Assembly (NCBI GenBank): GCA_902586025.1
Contig: CACIFV010000002.1
Location: forward strand, 109,043 to 173,042
From: an uncultured Pelagibacteraceae bacterium
GTDB lineage: Bacteria > Pseudomonadota > Alphaproteobacteria > Pelagibacterales > Pelagibacteraceae
Direction of reading: 5' to 3'
Length of the DNA stretch: 64,000 nucleotides
Shown: one piece after another, positions 35,415 through 43,623 of the stretch
How the letters are laid out: each line of letters opens with the position of its first letter
Position numbering within the stretch: position 1 is the stretch's first letter
The notes under the pieces: model-generated
Seen by the model: only the letters and a program-made list of their open reading frames with translations
What the model was told of the DNA's origin: nothing
Database searches by the model: none
Translations under genes and position numbers: made by a program

Positions 35415-37988
35415 TTAAGCAACCATACTCTCTGCTTTTTGAAGATCTACAGCAACTAGTTGGCTAATTCCTTTTTCTGGCATTGTTACGCCGTATAGTC
35501 TGTCCATTTTAGACATGGTTAGAGCGTGGTGAGTTACAATAATAAATCTTGTAGATGTAATTTTAGTTAGTTCCGTCAAAAGATTGCAAAATCTTGTTAC
35601 ATTCGCATCATCTAGAGGTGCGTCTACTTCATCGAGAACACATATTGGAGCTGGATTAGTAAGAAACACTGCAAAGATTAAAGATAAAGCAGTCAGGGCT
35701 TGTTCACCTCCAGATAATAAAGTTATTGATTGCAATCTTTTTCCTGGTGGACTTACCAACATTTCTAATCCTGCATCTAAAGGATCATCAGAGTCTACTA
35801 GCTCTAGTTTTGCACTACCTCCATTAAATAGTTTGGTATAAACTTCATTGAACTTTCTATTCACTTTTTCAAAAGCATCTAGAAGTCTTTCCCTACCTTT
35901 CTGATTGAGTTCAGTAATACTTTCTTTTAACTTTATAATTGCAGTAACTAAATCTTGTCTATCTTTTTCCATTTTCTTAATTTCATCTTCATATTTTGAA
36001 GTCTCCTCGTCTGCTCTTAAGTTAACCGAGCCTAATTTTTCTCTTTCCCTTTTTCTTTCATCAAGCAATTCCTCTTGTGTTACTGTATCTGGATATTCAG
36101 ATACATCTTTTAAGTTTGAAAAATTCAGTATCTCTTCTTCTTTTAAATTAAGTTCTGTTGATACTCTTTCTAGCAAATCATTTCTTCTTTTATTCAAACC
36201 CTCGATTGTTGCTCCAGAGCTTGCCTTTCGTTCTCTTATTTCAATAGACTCTTCTTTTGTTGTATTTAGATTACTTCTTAATTCGTTAATCTCTTTATCT
36301 AGCTCATCTATTAATATTTCATTATCACTTTTTTCTTTTTCAGAAATTCTTAAACTTTCTGATATTTGTCCTTTTCTTTCAGCTTGTGTTTGAGGTTGTT
36401 TTTCAAGGCTATCTAATTTTTTTTGTTGAGTATTTTTTCTACTATTTAATTCATTAATCATTTTTTCAGAATTTACCAATAAGTTTTTCCAACTTTCTAT
36501 TTCTTGGTCAATTATTTTAATTCTTTCACTTCTTTTTATTGACTCTTTTTTAATATTTTGATTTGTACTAAATGCTTCAGCGTATTCTTCTTGTAGACTT
36601 TTGATTTCTTCATTTTTTTTAGTTACTGTAATCGCTAAATCGTTGTCATGCATTTCATTAATTTTCATTTTTAAAAATGAAAGATTTATTTTGCATTCAT
36701 CTATTAAATTAGTTGCACCATTGATATTATTCTCCGAGAGCATTTCTTTTGCTTTATCTAACTGCTCACTTGCTAAATCAATAGTTTCTGAGTTCTTTTT
36801 TAGAGTATCAAGGTTTAGATTTTCTAGTATTCTCTCTAATTTATCTTGCTCATCTTTTAATTTTCCTTTTGCATTTACAAGATCTAAACCTGACAATTTT
36901 TCAGTCTCATAATATTTTGAGTCAACTGTAATTAAATTTTCTTTTTCTTCTCTAAGTCTTTTTTCATTAGAGTTTGCATCAATGATTATGCTTTTTTCTC
37001 TTACAATATCCTCATCTATTACATTTAAAGCCTTTCTAATTGATTGTATTTCATCATTAACCCTGTCTTTTTCTTCATCTAAGCTCTTTAACTCTAAATT
37101 TAACCTTTGTATTTTTGACAAGTTTTCTTGATTTTTTTCTCTTATAGGATTTACATTCTTATTCTTTTCAATAATCTTCATGCTTAAATTCTCTAATTTA
37201 TCATTGAAGGACTTAACTTGATCATCAGCCTCATTGTTGATCTCATTTTCTACTTTAATTTCATTATCAATTTCTAAAAGACGTAAATAATATAAACCTG
37301 CCTCAACTTTTTTTATTTCTTCAGAAATAGATTTGTATTTTGCAGCTTCTTCAGCTTGCTTTTGCAAATTTGCTAATTGTCTCTCCTGTTGTCTTCTTAA
37401 TTCATCTGCCCTTTTTAAATTATTTTCAGCCGCGCCCAATCTTAATTCTGCTTCGTGTCGTCTAACATGTAAACCTGCTATACCAGCTGCCTCTTCTAAG
37501 ATTGCTCTTCGATCAGAAGGTTTTGCTGTGACCAATGCTCCAATTCTACCTTGACTAATAATCGAAGGTGAATGAGCACCTGTTGATAAGTCTGCAAAAA
37601 ACATCTGAGCATCTTTTGCTCTAACTTCTTTGCCATTTATATAAAATTTTGAGCCTTTATCTTTTTCTATTTTTCTTTTAATTTCAATTTCATCAAGCTC
37701 ATTATATTGTAGAGGACCATCTTTATTGTCATTTGACAAGCTTACTAAAACTTCTGCAATATTTTTCGATGGTTTGTTTGAAGTCCCGGAAAATATAACA
37801 TCTTCCATTCCTGAACCTCTCATACTTTTTGCTGACGTCTCACCCATACACCATCGCAACGACTCCACTATATTTGATTTACCACAACCGTTTGGACCAA
37901 CTATCCCAGTCAAACCTTCTTCAATCAGGAAATTTGTTTTTTCAGCAAAAGACTTAAATCCATTTAGTTGGATTTTTTTAAATTCCAT
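35415..37988 (-). CDS. smc: Chromosome-partitioning SMC ATPase, short form without a visible hinge
   Basis: SMC compacts and separates chromosomes. Both halves of the ATPase head are intact: Walker A GPNGCGKSN (residues 31-39), the arm segment HSPSIISQGRIGALVTAKPSDRR, then C-terminal signature LLSGGEQALTALSL (from residue 757), Walker B ICVLDEVDAPLDD (about 782) and the FIIVTHHALTMS switch. At 857 residues it is about 300 shorter than the usual 1150-1190. Between about residues 170 and 700 I see only coiled-coil-like sequence and no glycine-rich hinge domain. It occupies the normal alphaproteobacterial locus (mutY-dciA-dsbA-smc), so it is the housekeeping SMC, not a stray relative. No frameshift is apparent. 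Confidence 0.92.
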   Translation of the reverse strand: MEFKKIQLNGFKSFAEKTNFLIEEGLTGIVGPNGCGKSNIVESLRWCMGETSAKSMRGSGMEDVIFSGTSNKPSKNIAEVLVSLSNDNKDGPLQYNELDEIEIKRKIEKDKGSKFYINGKEVRAKDAQMFFADLSTGAHSPSIISQGRIGALVTAKPSDRRAILEEAAGIAGLHVRRHEAELRLGAAENNLKRADELRRQQERQLANLQKQAEEAAKYKSISEEIKKVEAGLYYLRLLEIDNEIKVENEINNEADDQVKSFNDKLENLSMKIIEKNKNVNPIREKNQENLSKIQRLNLELKSLDEEKDRVNDEIQSIRKALNVIDEDIVREKSIIIDANSNEKRLREEKENLITVDSKYYETEKLSGLDLVNAKGKLKDEQDKLERILENLNLDTLKKNSETIDLASEQLDKAKEMLSENNINGATNLIDECKINLSFLKMKINEMHDNDLAITVTKKNEEIKSLQEEYAEAFSTNQNIKKESIKRSERIKIIDQEIESWKNLLVNSEKMINELNSRKNTQQKKLDSLEKQPQTQAERKGQISESLRISEKEKSDNEILIDELDKEINELRSNLNTTKEESIEIRERKASSGATIEGLNKRRNDLLERVSTELNLKEEEILNFSNLKDVSEYPDTVTQEELLDERKREREKLGSVNLRADEETSKYEDEIKKMEKDRQDLVTAIIKLKESITELNQKGRERLLDAFEKVNRKFNEVYTKLFNGGSAKLELVDSDDPLDAGLEMLVSPPGKRLQSITLLSGGEQALTALSLIFAVFLTNPAPICVLDEVDAPLDDANVTRFCNLLTELTKITSTRFIIVTHHALTMSKMDRLYGVTMPEKGISQLVAVDLQKAESMVA

Positions 37989-37996
37989 TCACTGAC

Positions 37997-38572
37997 TTAT
38001 ATCAGTTTTTCAATGTATTTTTTTAATTTTTTGTAGTTTGAGTGATTTTCAAACTTTTTTCCGTTAATTATGACTGTAGGAGTAGCATTCACTTTATACT
38101 TTTTAACACCTTCGATTCGGTCTTCTAAAATATGATCCTCTATTTTTTTATCCGCCAAGCACTTATCAAAATCAAGATTATATTCAGTATTATCAATAAA
38201 TTTTTTCATTGCTTGATTTGCCTCTAATTCATTTTTTCCTTTGATCCACTTATCTTGATTTAAATATAAATGATGCAAAATTTCATGCTCACCATCATTT
38301 CTACAATGCGCTAATTTAGTTGCATTAAATGCAATGATGTCTAATGGAAAGCTTTTAAATTCTATTGAAATCAATCCTTTATCAATAAAATCTTCTTTTA
38401 ATTTAGGATATATATTTTTATGAAAATTTGCACAATGATTACAAGTTAAAGATTCAAAAACCATTAACTTAACTTTAGAGTCTGCACTTCCAACTAAAAT
38501 TGGTTTAACTTCAGAATTAGCATTGATGAAATTAAAAAAAATTAAAATTGAGATAAAAATTATTTTTTTCAT
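37997..38572 (-). CDS. DsbA-family periplasmic thiol oxidoreductase
   Basis: A 191-residue protein with a signal peptide (MKKIIFISILIFFNFINANS) and a thioredoxin-like DsbA fold. The active site is SLTCNHCANFHKNIYPKL, a CNHC motif at about residues 44-47. KYKVNATPTVIINGKKF near the end carries the cis-proline (ATPT). It likely introduces or isomerises disulfides in the periplasm; proteins of this DSBA/thioredoxin_4 type are common beside smc in alphaproteobacteria. It overlaps dciA by 4 bases and ends 8 bases before smc. Confidence 0.92.
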   Translation of the reverse strand: MKKIIFISILIFFNFINANSEVKPILVGSADSKVKLMVFESLTCNHCANFHKNIYPKLKEDFIDKGLISIEFKSFPLDIIAFNATKLAHCRNDGEHEILHHLYLNQDKWIKGKNELEANQAMKKFIDNTEYNLDFDKCLADKKIEDHILEDRIEGVKKYKVNATPTVIINGKKFENHSNYKKLKKYIEKLI

Positions 38573-39051
38573 TTTATTTTAAAATGTTTACTTAGCTTTA
38601 ATAGAGAATTTTTTATTTTGTCATTTTTAATATTATTTATGCTCTTTATATGTTTATTTTTTGTCGCATTAATAGCTGTATTTTTATGGCTTTCTTCAAT
38701 TTTTCCATCAAATGTATTCAATTTAATGTCATCTAAAACGTGATAGCCAAAAAAAATATTAATTTTTTTTATTATTTCTTTTTTAGAATACTCAACGTCA
38801 ACTTCATTTCCCCTCTTTACTAAAATATTTAAACGACTTCCAGATAACTTATCTGAACTTTTGTATGATTTAGGAAAGCTTACTTTAAATAAATCTTTAC
38901 CTACCAAATATTTCCAATTGTCTAAAGTTTCATTATAAATTTTACCTTTTTTACTAATTATTCTTTTTGCTTCTGTGGGTAAAGTATCTTTAAAAGATCT
39001 TAAACCTTGAATGGAATTATATCTCTGCTTAGTATTATGTTTTTGACTCAT
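38569..39051 (-). CDS. dciA: DUF721 protein, DciA-type replicative helicase loader
   Basis: A 160-residue basic protein. The DUF721 core is seen in SKKGKIYNETLDNWKYLVGKDLFKVSFPKSYK (about residues 33-64) and LNILVKRGNEVDVEYSKKEIIKKINIFFGY, where a nucleic-acid-binding KH-like fold lies. DciA loads DnaB helicase in most bacteria without DnaC. The family match is moderate, made firmer by position: the DUF721 gene lies between mutY and dsbA/smc in many alphaproteobacteria. Its start codon is back to back with that of the divergent mutY, with no base between. The C-terminal third is Lys/Asn-rich. Confidence 0.8.
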   Translation of the reverse strand: MSQKHNTKQRYNSIQGLRSFKDTLPTEAKRIISKKGKIYNETLDNWKYLVGKDLFKVSFPKSYKSSDKLSGSRLNILVKRGNEVDVEYSKKEIIKKINIFFGYHVLDDIKLNTFDGKIEESHKNTAINATKNKHIKSINNIKNDKIKNSLLKLSKHFKIK

Positions 39052-40044
39052 ATGAATAATAAAAACATACCAAATAAAATTCTACATTGGTACGATAATA
39101 ATAAAAGAATTTTACCTTGGAGAAAAAAAGTTTCTCAGAAACAAAAAGAATATTTTACGTTTGTTAGTGAATTTATGTTGCAGCAAACTCAAGTAAAAAC
39201 TGTTATTCCTTATTTTGAAAAATTTGTAAAACAAATTCCAACCTTTCAATCATTGGCAAATGTCGACGAAAAGATTTTAATGAAACATTGGGAAGGTCTT
39301 GGTTATTATTCAAGAGCAAGAAATCTAAAAAAAAGTGCAATTAAAATTCTTAAAGATTTCAACGGCAAGTTGCCAAAATCTTATGAAAAGTTAATACAAT
39401 TACCAGGTGTTGGTGAATATACATCTAAAGCAATAATGTCTATAGCATTTAACATTAAAACTATCCCTTTAGATGGAAATGTAGAGAGAATTCTTAAAAG
39501 AACTCTCTATTTAAAAAAGCAGAATGAAATATCTAAAGATTCTATAAAAACAAAAATTAATTATTTTGGACTGTCCGATCGTGCTAGTGATTACTCACAA
39601 GCAATTATGGAAATAGGTGCTTTAATTTGCAAACCAAAAAATCCAATTTGTAAAGAATGTCCATTAAGTAAAAATTGTATATCTTTAAAAAAAAATGATT
39701 TTGAGTTAACTAAGATTAATAGAGAAATAAAAACTAAATATTTTGAAGCGACTATCTACAAAAAACAAAATAATTATTTATTGGTTAAAAATGATAAATT
39801 TAAATTTTTAAAAAATATGCCAATTTTCCCCATGACTGAAGTTGGAGAAAGTAAGTATAATTATTCAAGTAATAAAAAAATTAATATAAAATTATCTAAT
39901 ATGGAAATGAAAATTTTGTTAAATAACTCAAAAAGACCTCCAAAGATTAAAAATAAAATATTAATTAAAAAAGATAAATTAAGCTCAGAAATAATTCCAT
40001 CATTTACTAAAAAAATATTTTATACCATCTCAAAATCTGAATGA
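39052..40044 (+). CDS. mutY: A/G-specific adenine DNA glycosylase MutY
   Basis: Removes A mispaired with 8-oxoguanine. I place the start at the ATG at 39052 (MNNKNIPNKILHWYDNNKRILPW); the frame is open back to 39007 but that part lies in dciA and has no match. About 330 residues. LPWRKKVSQKQKEYFTFVSEFMLQQTQVKTVIPYF has the catalytic Glu region, LPGVGEYTSKAIMSIAF is the helix-hairpin-helix, IPLDGNVERIL holds the catalytic Asp, and CKPKNPICKECPLSKNC carries four iron-sulfur ligands (C-x6-C-x2-C-x5-C). The C-terminal NUDIX-like domain is poorly conserved. It overlaps the next gene by 4 bases. Confidence 0.95.
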   Translation: MNNKNIPNKILHWYDNNKRILPWRKKVSQKQKEYFTFVSEFMLQQTQVKTVIPYFEKFVKQIPTFQSLANVDEKILMKHWEGLGYYSRARNLKKSAIKILKDFNGKLPKSYEKLIQLPGVGEYTSKAIMSIAFNIKTIPLDGNVERILKRTLYLKKQNEISKDSIKTKINYFGLSDRASDYSQAIMEIGALICKPKNPICKECPLSKNCISLKKNDFELTKINREIKTKYFEATIYKKQNNYLLVKNDKFKFLKNMPIFPMTEVGESKYNYSSNKKINIKLSNMEMKILLNNSKRPPKIKNKILIKKDKLSSEIIPSFTKKIFYTISKSE

Positions 40045-41165
40045 AAAAAGTTGCAATTGTAGGAGCTGGTATATCTGGTTTGTATCTTGCAAATGAATTA
40101 AACAAAAATACTGAAATAGACTATAAAATCTTTGAAAAAAAAGATTACCTTAATTTAAATGAAGGTTATGGCATTCAACTTTCTGTTAATAGTATTAATT
40201 TGTTAAATAAAGTAGGATTTAAAAATATTTCAGCATCAGATGTTTATTATCCAACAAAAGTTAATTTTTTCCAGGCTAATAATATTAAAAAGATTTGTGA
40301 AATTGATCTAAAGCAATTCAATAATTTAAACGACCGTTACACAACACTTAAAAGATCAACATTAATAAAGTTTTTAATTGGCAATATACCTGAGGAAAAA
40401 ATTCAATTTAAAGCCGATATTCAAAATATTGAATATAATGAAAAAATAAAGATTTCCTGGAATAATAAGAATGAAAGTTTCGATTATATAGTGATTGCAG
40501 ACGGTGTTTTTTCAAAATTAAAATCTCAAATATCCAATAATCATTTAAACCCAATTTTTAATGGAAACATTGCTTTAAGGGCGAATTTAAAACAACATGA
40601 AAAAGATAATATTTCTGTTTATATGGGGTCAAATTTTCACTATGTAACTTACCCTGTAAATCAAAAACTCGAATATAATTTCGTTGCTATAATTAAAAAG
40701 AAACTAACTACTAAAGAAATTGAAGATAAAAATATTCTTAATTCAGAAACATTTATAAAATCTTTAAAAGACTTTATTTCAAAAAATTCTATTATAAATT
40801 TGGAAAGTTTAGCAAATATAAAGTGTTTTCCTGTATTTGTAAGCACTGAATTACCCACACTAAAATATCAAAATACTTATTTGAGTGGTGATGCTTTATT
40901 TGCTTTTCCACCTTCTTTTGCACAAGGTGCTTCTCAAAGTATTGAAACAGCAAACGGTATTTTAGAAAATATTACAAATTCAAATAGTATTTATAAAGAT
41001 AAGATAAGTAAAATATTACTAGTAAATAAAAGATCAAAATTAAACCATTTTGCCTTCCATTTAACTAATCCAATAATAATATTAATTAGAAATATTGTTT
41101 TGAAATTTGTATCAAAAAATAAAAAATTTCTAGAGAGTTATCTTGGAAAAATTTATAGAAATTAA
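40041..41165 (+). CDS. FAD-dependent monooxygenase (UbiH/salicylate hydroxylase-like)
   Basis: A 374-residue flavoprotein hydroxylase of the PHBH class. It opens with VAIVGAGISGLYLANEL (residues 4-20, FAD-binding GxGxxG), has the internal IVIADGVFSKLKSQIS (DG motif, about residue 153) and the second FAD motif YLSGDALFAFPPSFAQGASQSIETANGIL (about 281-309), where aromatic hydroxylases show GDAxHxxxPxxGQG. The substrate is not predictable; ubiquinone-ring hydroxylation or aromatic oxidation are possible. The start overlaps mutY by 4 bases. Its 3' end overlaps the convergent ccrM by 4 bases. Confidence 0.85.
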   Translation: MKKVAIVGAGISGLYLANELNKNTEIDYKIFEKKDYLNLNEGYGIQLSVNSINLLNKVGFKNISASDVYYPTKVNFFQANNIKKICEIDLKQFNNLNDRYTTLKRSTLIKFLIGNIPEEKIQFKADIQNIEYNEKIKISWNNKNESFDYIVIADGVFSKLKSQISNNHLNPIFNGNIALRANLKQHEKDNISVYMGSNFHYVTYPVNQKLEYNFVAIIKKKLTTKEIEDKNILNSETFIKSLKDFISKNSIINLESLANIKCFPVFVSTELPTLKYQNTYLSGDALFAFPPSFAQGASQSIETANGILENITNSNSIYKDKISKILLVNKRSKLNHFAFHLTNPIIILIRNIVLKFVSKNKKFLESYLGKIYRN

Positions 41166-42235
41166 GTAGTTGGCCTTAGTCTTTGCCTCAAATCATCGAT
41201 TGGTTTGAGTGAATTACCTGATTTATAATACCAAAAAGTCCAACCGTTACAGCTCTCAGCACCTAATATTTGTGCAGCAACTTTATGAATTGATCCTTCT
41301 GATTTCCGATATTTTATACTACCATCAATCATAATTTTCGCATTGATTTGTTTTTTTTGATCAAAAATTTCAGTACCAGGTTTAATAATTCCTAATTCAA
41401 CCAAAGATCCAAATGGCACTCTTGGTTTGGATCTATTATTTTTTATAGTATCTAAATATTCATCTTCTATAATTTTTGTATTTTTAATTCTTTTACTTGC
41501 AGCTTCAAAATAGTTATTTTCTTTTTCTATCCCAAAATAATTTCTACCTAACTTTTTTGAAACTACAGCAGTTGTTCCTGTACCGAGAAAAGGGTCCAAT
41601 ATTAAATCACCTTTATTAGACGATGCTAATATAATTCTGTGCAATAAAGATTCTGGCTTTTGCGTTGAGTGAACTTTATTACCATTATTTTTAAGTCTTT
41701 CTTTTCCATTACATATAGGTAAATTCCATGTAGATCTCATCTGTAGATCATCGTTTAAACATTTAAGTGATTGATAATTAAAAGTATATTTTGAGCCTTC
41801 ACTTTTTGATGCCCATATAAGTGTTTCATGCGCATTCGTAAAACGTGTTCCTCTAAAATTTGGCATAGGGTTATTTTTGTTCCAAATCACATCATTTAGT
41901 ATCCAAAAACCTAAATCTTGCATTTTTGAACCAACTCTAAAAATATTATGATAACTTCCTATGACCCATATAGATCCATTTTTTTTTAAAATTCTTTTAC
42001 ATTCTTTAAGCCATTGAACTGAAAACTCATCATAACTTTTAAAACTATCAAATTTATCCCACGCATCGTCTACAGCATCGACTTTAGATCTATCAGGTCG
42101 ACTTAATTCTTTTTTCAGTTGAAGGTTGTAAGGTGGATCTGCAAATATCAGATCAAAACTTTCAGCCGGAATTTTTTTTAATTCCTTAATACTATCTCCA
42201 TTAATAATTTTATTTTTTATGTCTGAAATGATCAT
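41162..42235 (-). CDS. ccrM: CcrM-type adenine-N6 DNA methyltransferase (GANTC)
   Basis: Methylates adenine in GANTC, a cell-cycle epigenetic mark in alphaproteobacteria. The 357-residue protein has the beta-class order: catalytic DPPYN (residues 33-37) before the SAM-binding DPFLGTGTTA (214-223). HSTQKPESLLHRIILASS and the C-terminal extension (about residues 270-357, with WTFWYYKSGNSLKPIDDLRQRLRP) match CcrM, where that domain is needed for DNA recognition. No restriction partner lies nearby, consistent with an orphan methylase. It is downstream of rnhB with an 81-base gap that contains a GANTC site. Confidence 0.95.
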   Translation of the reverse strand: MIISDIKNKIINGDSIKELKKIPAESFDLIFADPPYNLQLKKELSRPDRSKVDAVDDAWDKFDSFKSYDEFSVQWLKECKRILKKNGSIWVIGSYHNIFRVGSKMQDLGFWILNDVIWNKNNPMPNFRGTRFTNAHETLIWASKSEGSKYTFNYQSLKCLNDDLQMRSTWNLPICNGKERLKNNGNKVHSTQKPESLLHRIILASSNKGDLILDPFLGTGTTAVVSKKLGRNYFGIEKENNYFEAASKRIKNTKIIEDEYLDTIKNNRSKPRVPFGSLVELGIIKPGTEIFDQKKQINAKIMIDGSIKYRKSEGSIHKVAAQILGAESCNGWTFWYYKSGNSLKPIDDLRQRLRPTT

Positions 42236-42329
42236 TTTATATTTTTGAATTAGACTCCAGTTAGGAGACTACGTCAACCTGTGATTGAATTTATTAATTG
42301 ATAATTGTTATGATTATTATTTAAGACTC
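42236..42329 (-). promoter_or_regulatory. ccrM upstream region with two GANTC sites
   Basis: The 81-base gap between rnhB and ccrM, plus the first bases of the rnhB 3' end, contain GACTC at 42253-42257 and 42325-42329, both GANTC sites. CTCC and GGAG around 42255-42268 form a short inverted repeat separated by five or six bases. In Caulobacter the ccrM leader also holds GANTC sites that link its transcription to methylation state. Similar control here is an inference; a short AT-rich genome gives such sites by chance fairly often. Confidence 0.35.
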
Positions 42330-42889
42330 AATATCTTGTGTATTGGTTGGAATGTTTTTCTATGAAATCTAGTCACTCCAAATTTTTTAATAGCTTTAAT
42401 ATGATCCTTAGTTCCGTAACCTGCATTATTATCCCAGCCGTATTTTTTAAAAGAAAAAGACATCTTTTTCATTAGCTTATCTCTTTCAACTTTAGCAATA
42501 ATAGATGCAGCTGAAATTTCAGGAATTTTTTCATCACCTTTTTCAATAGTTTTAATTACATAATTTTTTAAGTCTGGTGGTTTATTACCATCTATTAAAA
42601 CTTTTTTAGGTTTCAATTTGAGTTTCTTAATTGCTCTTTTCATTGAAAGTAGGCTAGCATTTAAAATATTAATTTTTTCAATTTCCTTTATTGATGCAGA
42701 TCCTAACGCCCAAACTGAATTTTTTTTTATATATTTAGCTAAAGTTTCCCTCTGAATTTTGTTAAGTTTTTTTGAATCTTTAAGAATTTTTCTATTAATT
42801 TCTTTATTTAATATAACAGCCGCTGCATAAACTGGTCCTACAAGGCTTCCTCTTCCAACTTCATCAACCCCAGCAATAATTTTTTTCAT
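42317..42889 (-). CDS. rnhB: Ribonuclease HII
   Basis: Cuts RNA-DNA hybrids, including single ribonucleotides in DNA. The 190-residue protein shows the active-site pattern IAGVDEVGRGSLVGPVYAAAV (residues 4-24, with the D-E pair), KVLIDGNKPP (Asp) and ISAASIIAKVERDKLM (Asp/Glu ligand region). The C-terminus has NAGYGTKDHIKAIKKFGVTRFHRKTFQP, typical of bacterial enzymes. It follows the uracil-DNA glycosylase by 19 bases on the same strand and precedes ccrM. Confidence 0.95.
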   Translation of the reverse strand: MKKIIAGVDEVGRGSLVGPVYAAAVILNKEINRKILKDSKKLNKIQRETLAKYIKKNSVWALGSASIKEIEKINILNASLLSMKRAIKKLKLKPKKVLIDGNKPPDLKNYVIKTIEKGDEKIPEISAASIIAKVERDKLMKKMSFSFKKYGWDNNAGYGTKDHIKAIKKFGVTRFHRKTFQPIHKILSLK

Positions 42890-42908
42890 ATAAAATATTA
42901 TTAAAAAT

Positions 42909-43613
42909 TTAAATCTCTAAACCAGTTTCATCTATTTTTTTTTTAATTTCTTTAAGATCGGCCCAAGAATATTTTTTTTGCTCTGCTTGTCTTAGTAGAT
43001 ATGCTGGGTGAAAAGTTATCATTGTTAAATATGTTTTATTATTAATTATTACTTCCTTCCATTTTCCTCTTTCTTTAGAGATTTTAATTTTATTCCCGAA
43101 GAGCGCTTCCATTGCTGTGCTTCCCATTAAAATAAGTATTTCTGGATTTATAATCGAAATATGTTTTCTTAAATATTCAGAGTATCTATTTATTTCTGAT
43201 ATTTCAGGCTTTCGGTTATTTGGAGGTCTATAATTTACAACATTAGTAATATAAACGTTAGTTCTATCTAAATTAATAGCTTTTAACATTTTATTTAAAA
43301 GCATTCCTGCATCACCAACAAAAGGTTTTCCTGATTCATCTTCTTTTTGTCCAGGTCCTTCACCTACAATCATTATTTTTGAAGATGAATTTCCATCACT
43401 GAAAACAAGATTTTTTGCACTATTTTTTAGTTCACAATCTTCAATCTTTTCTATTTCAACTCTAAGTTTTGCTAATTCCTCTGATTTTTCCTCATTAGGA
43501 GCATTATTTTTAAATCTATTTATTGGCTCATCACTAAATTCATGCTCAATACCTAATTCGTTTAATAAATCATTATCAAATATGTCATTTTGATTTTTTT
43601 CATTTAAAGTCAT
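42909..43613 (-). CDS. Uracil-DNA glycosylase, family 4-like, lacking cluster cysteines
   Basis: Excises uracil from DNA. The 234-residue protein has family motifs IMIVGEGPGQKEDESGKPFVGDAG (motif A, about residues 79-102), VYITNVVNYRPPNNRKP, LILMGSTAMEALFG and motif B TFHPAYLLRQAEQK (about 205). Family 4 enzymes usually hold a 4Fe-4S cluster through four Cys, but this protein contains a single Cys (C60, in IEDCELKNSA); the others are replaced (for example Asn-Tyr before RPPNNR). The first 45 residues are acidic and poorly conserved. It is divergent from the TPR gene with 10 bases between. Confidence 0.87.
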   Translation of the reverse strand: MTLNEKNQNDIFDNDLLNELGIEHEFSDEPINRFKNNAPNEEKSEELAKLRVEIEKIEDCELKNSAKNLVFSDGNSSSKIMIVGEGPGQKEDESGKPFVGDAGMLLNKMLKAINLDRTNVYITNVVNYRPPNNRKPEISEINRYSEYLRKHISIINPEILILMGSTAMEALFGNKIKISKERGKWKEVIINNKTYLTMITFHPAYLLRQAEQKKYSWADLKEIKKKIDETGLEI

Positions 43614-43623
43614 AAAGTAAAAA

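Noticed and set aside
35905..36393. 162-codon open frame on the plus strand inside smc
   Set aside because: It is the antisense shadow of the coiled-coil coding region; Ser/Leu/Phe-rich low-complexity translation, no ribosome site and no family pattern.
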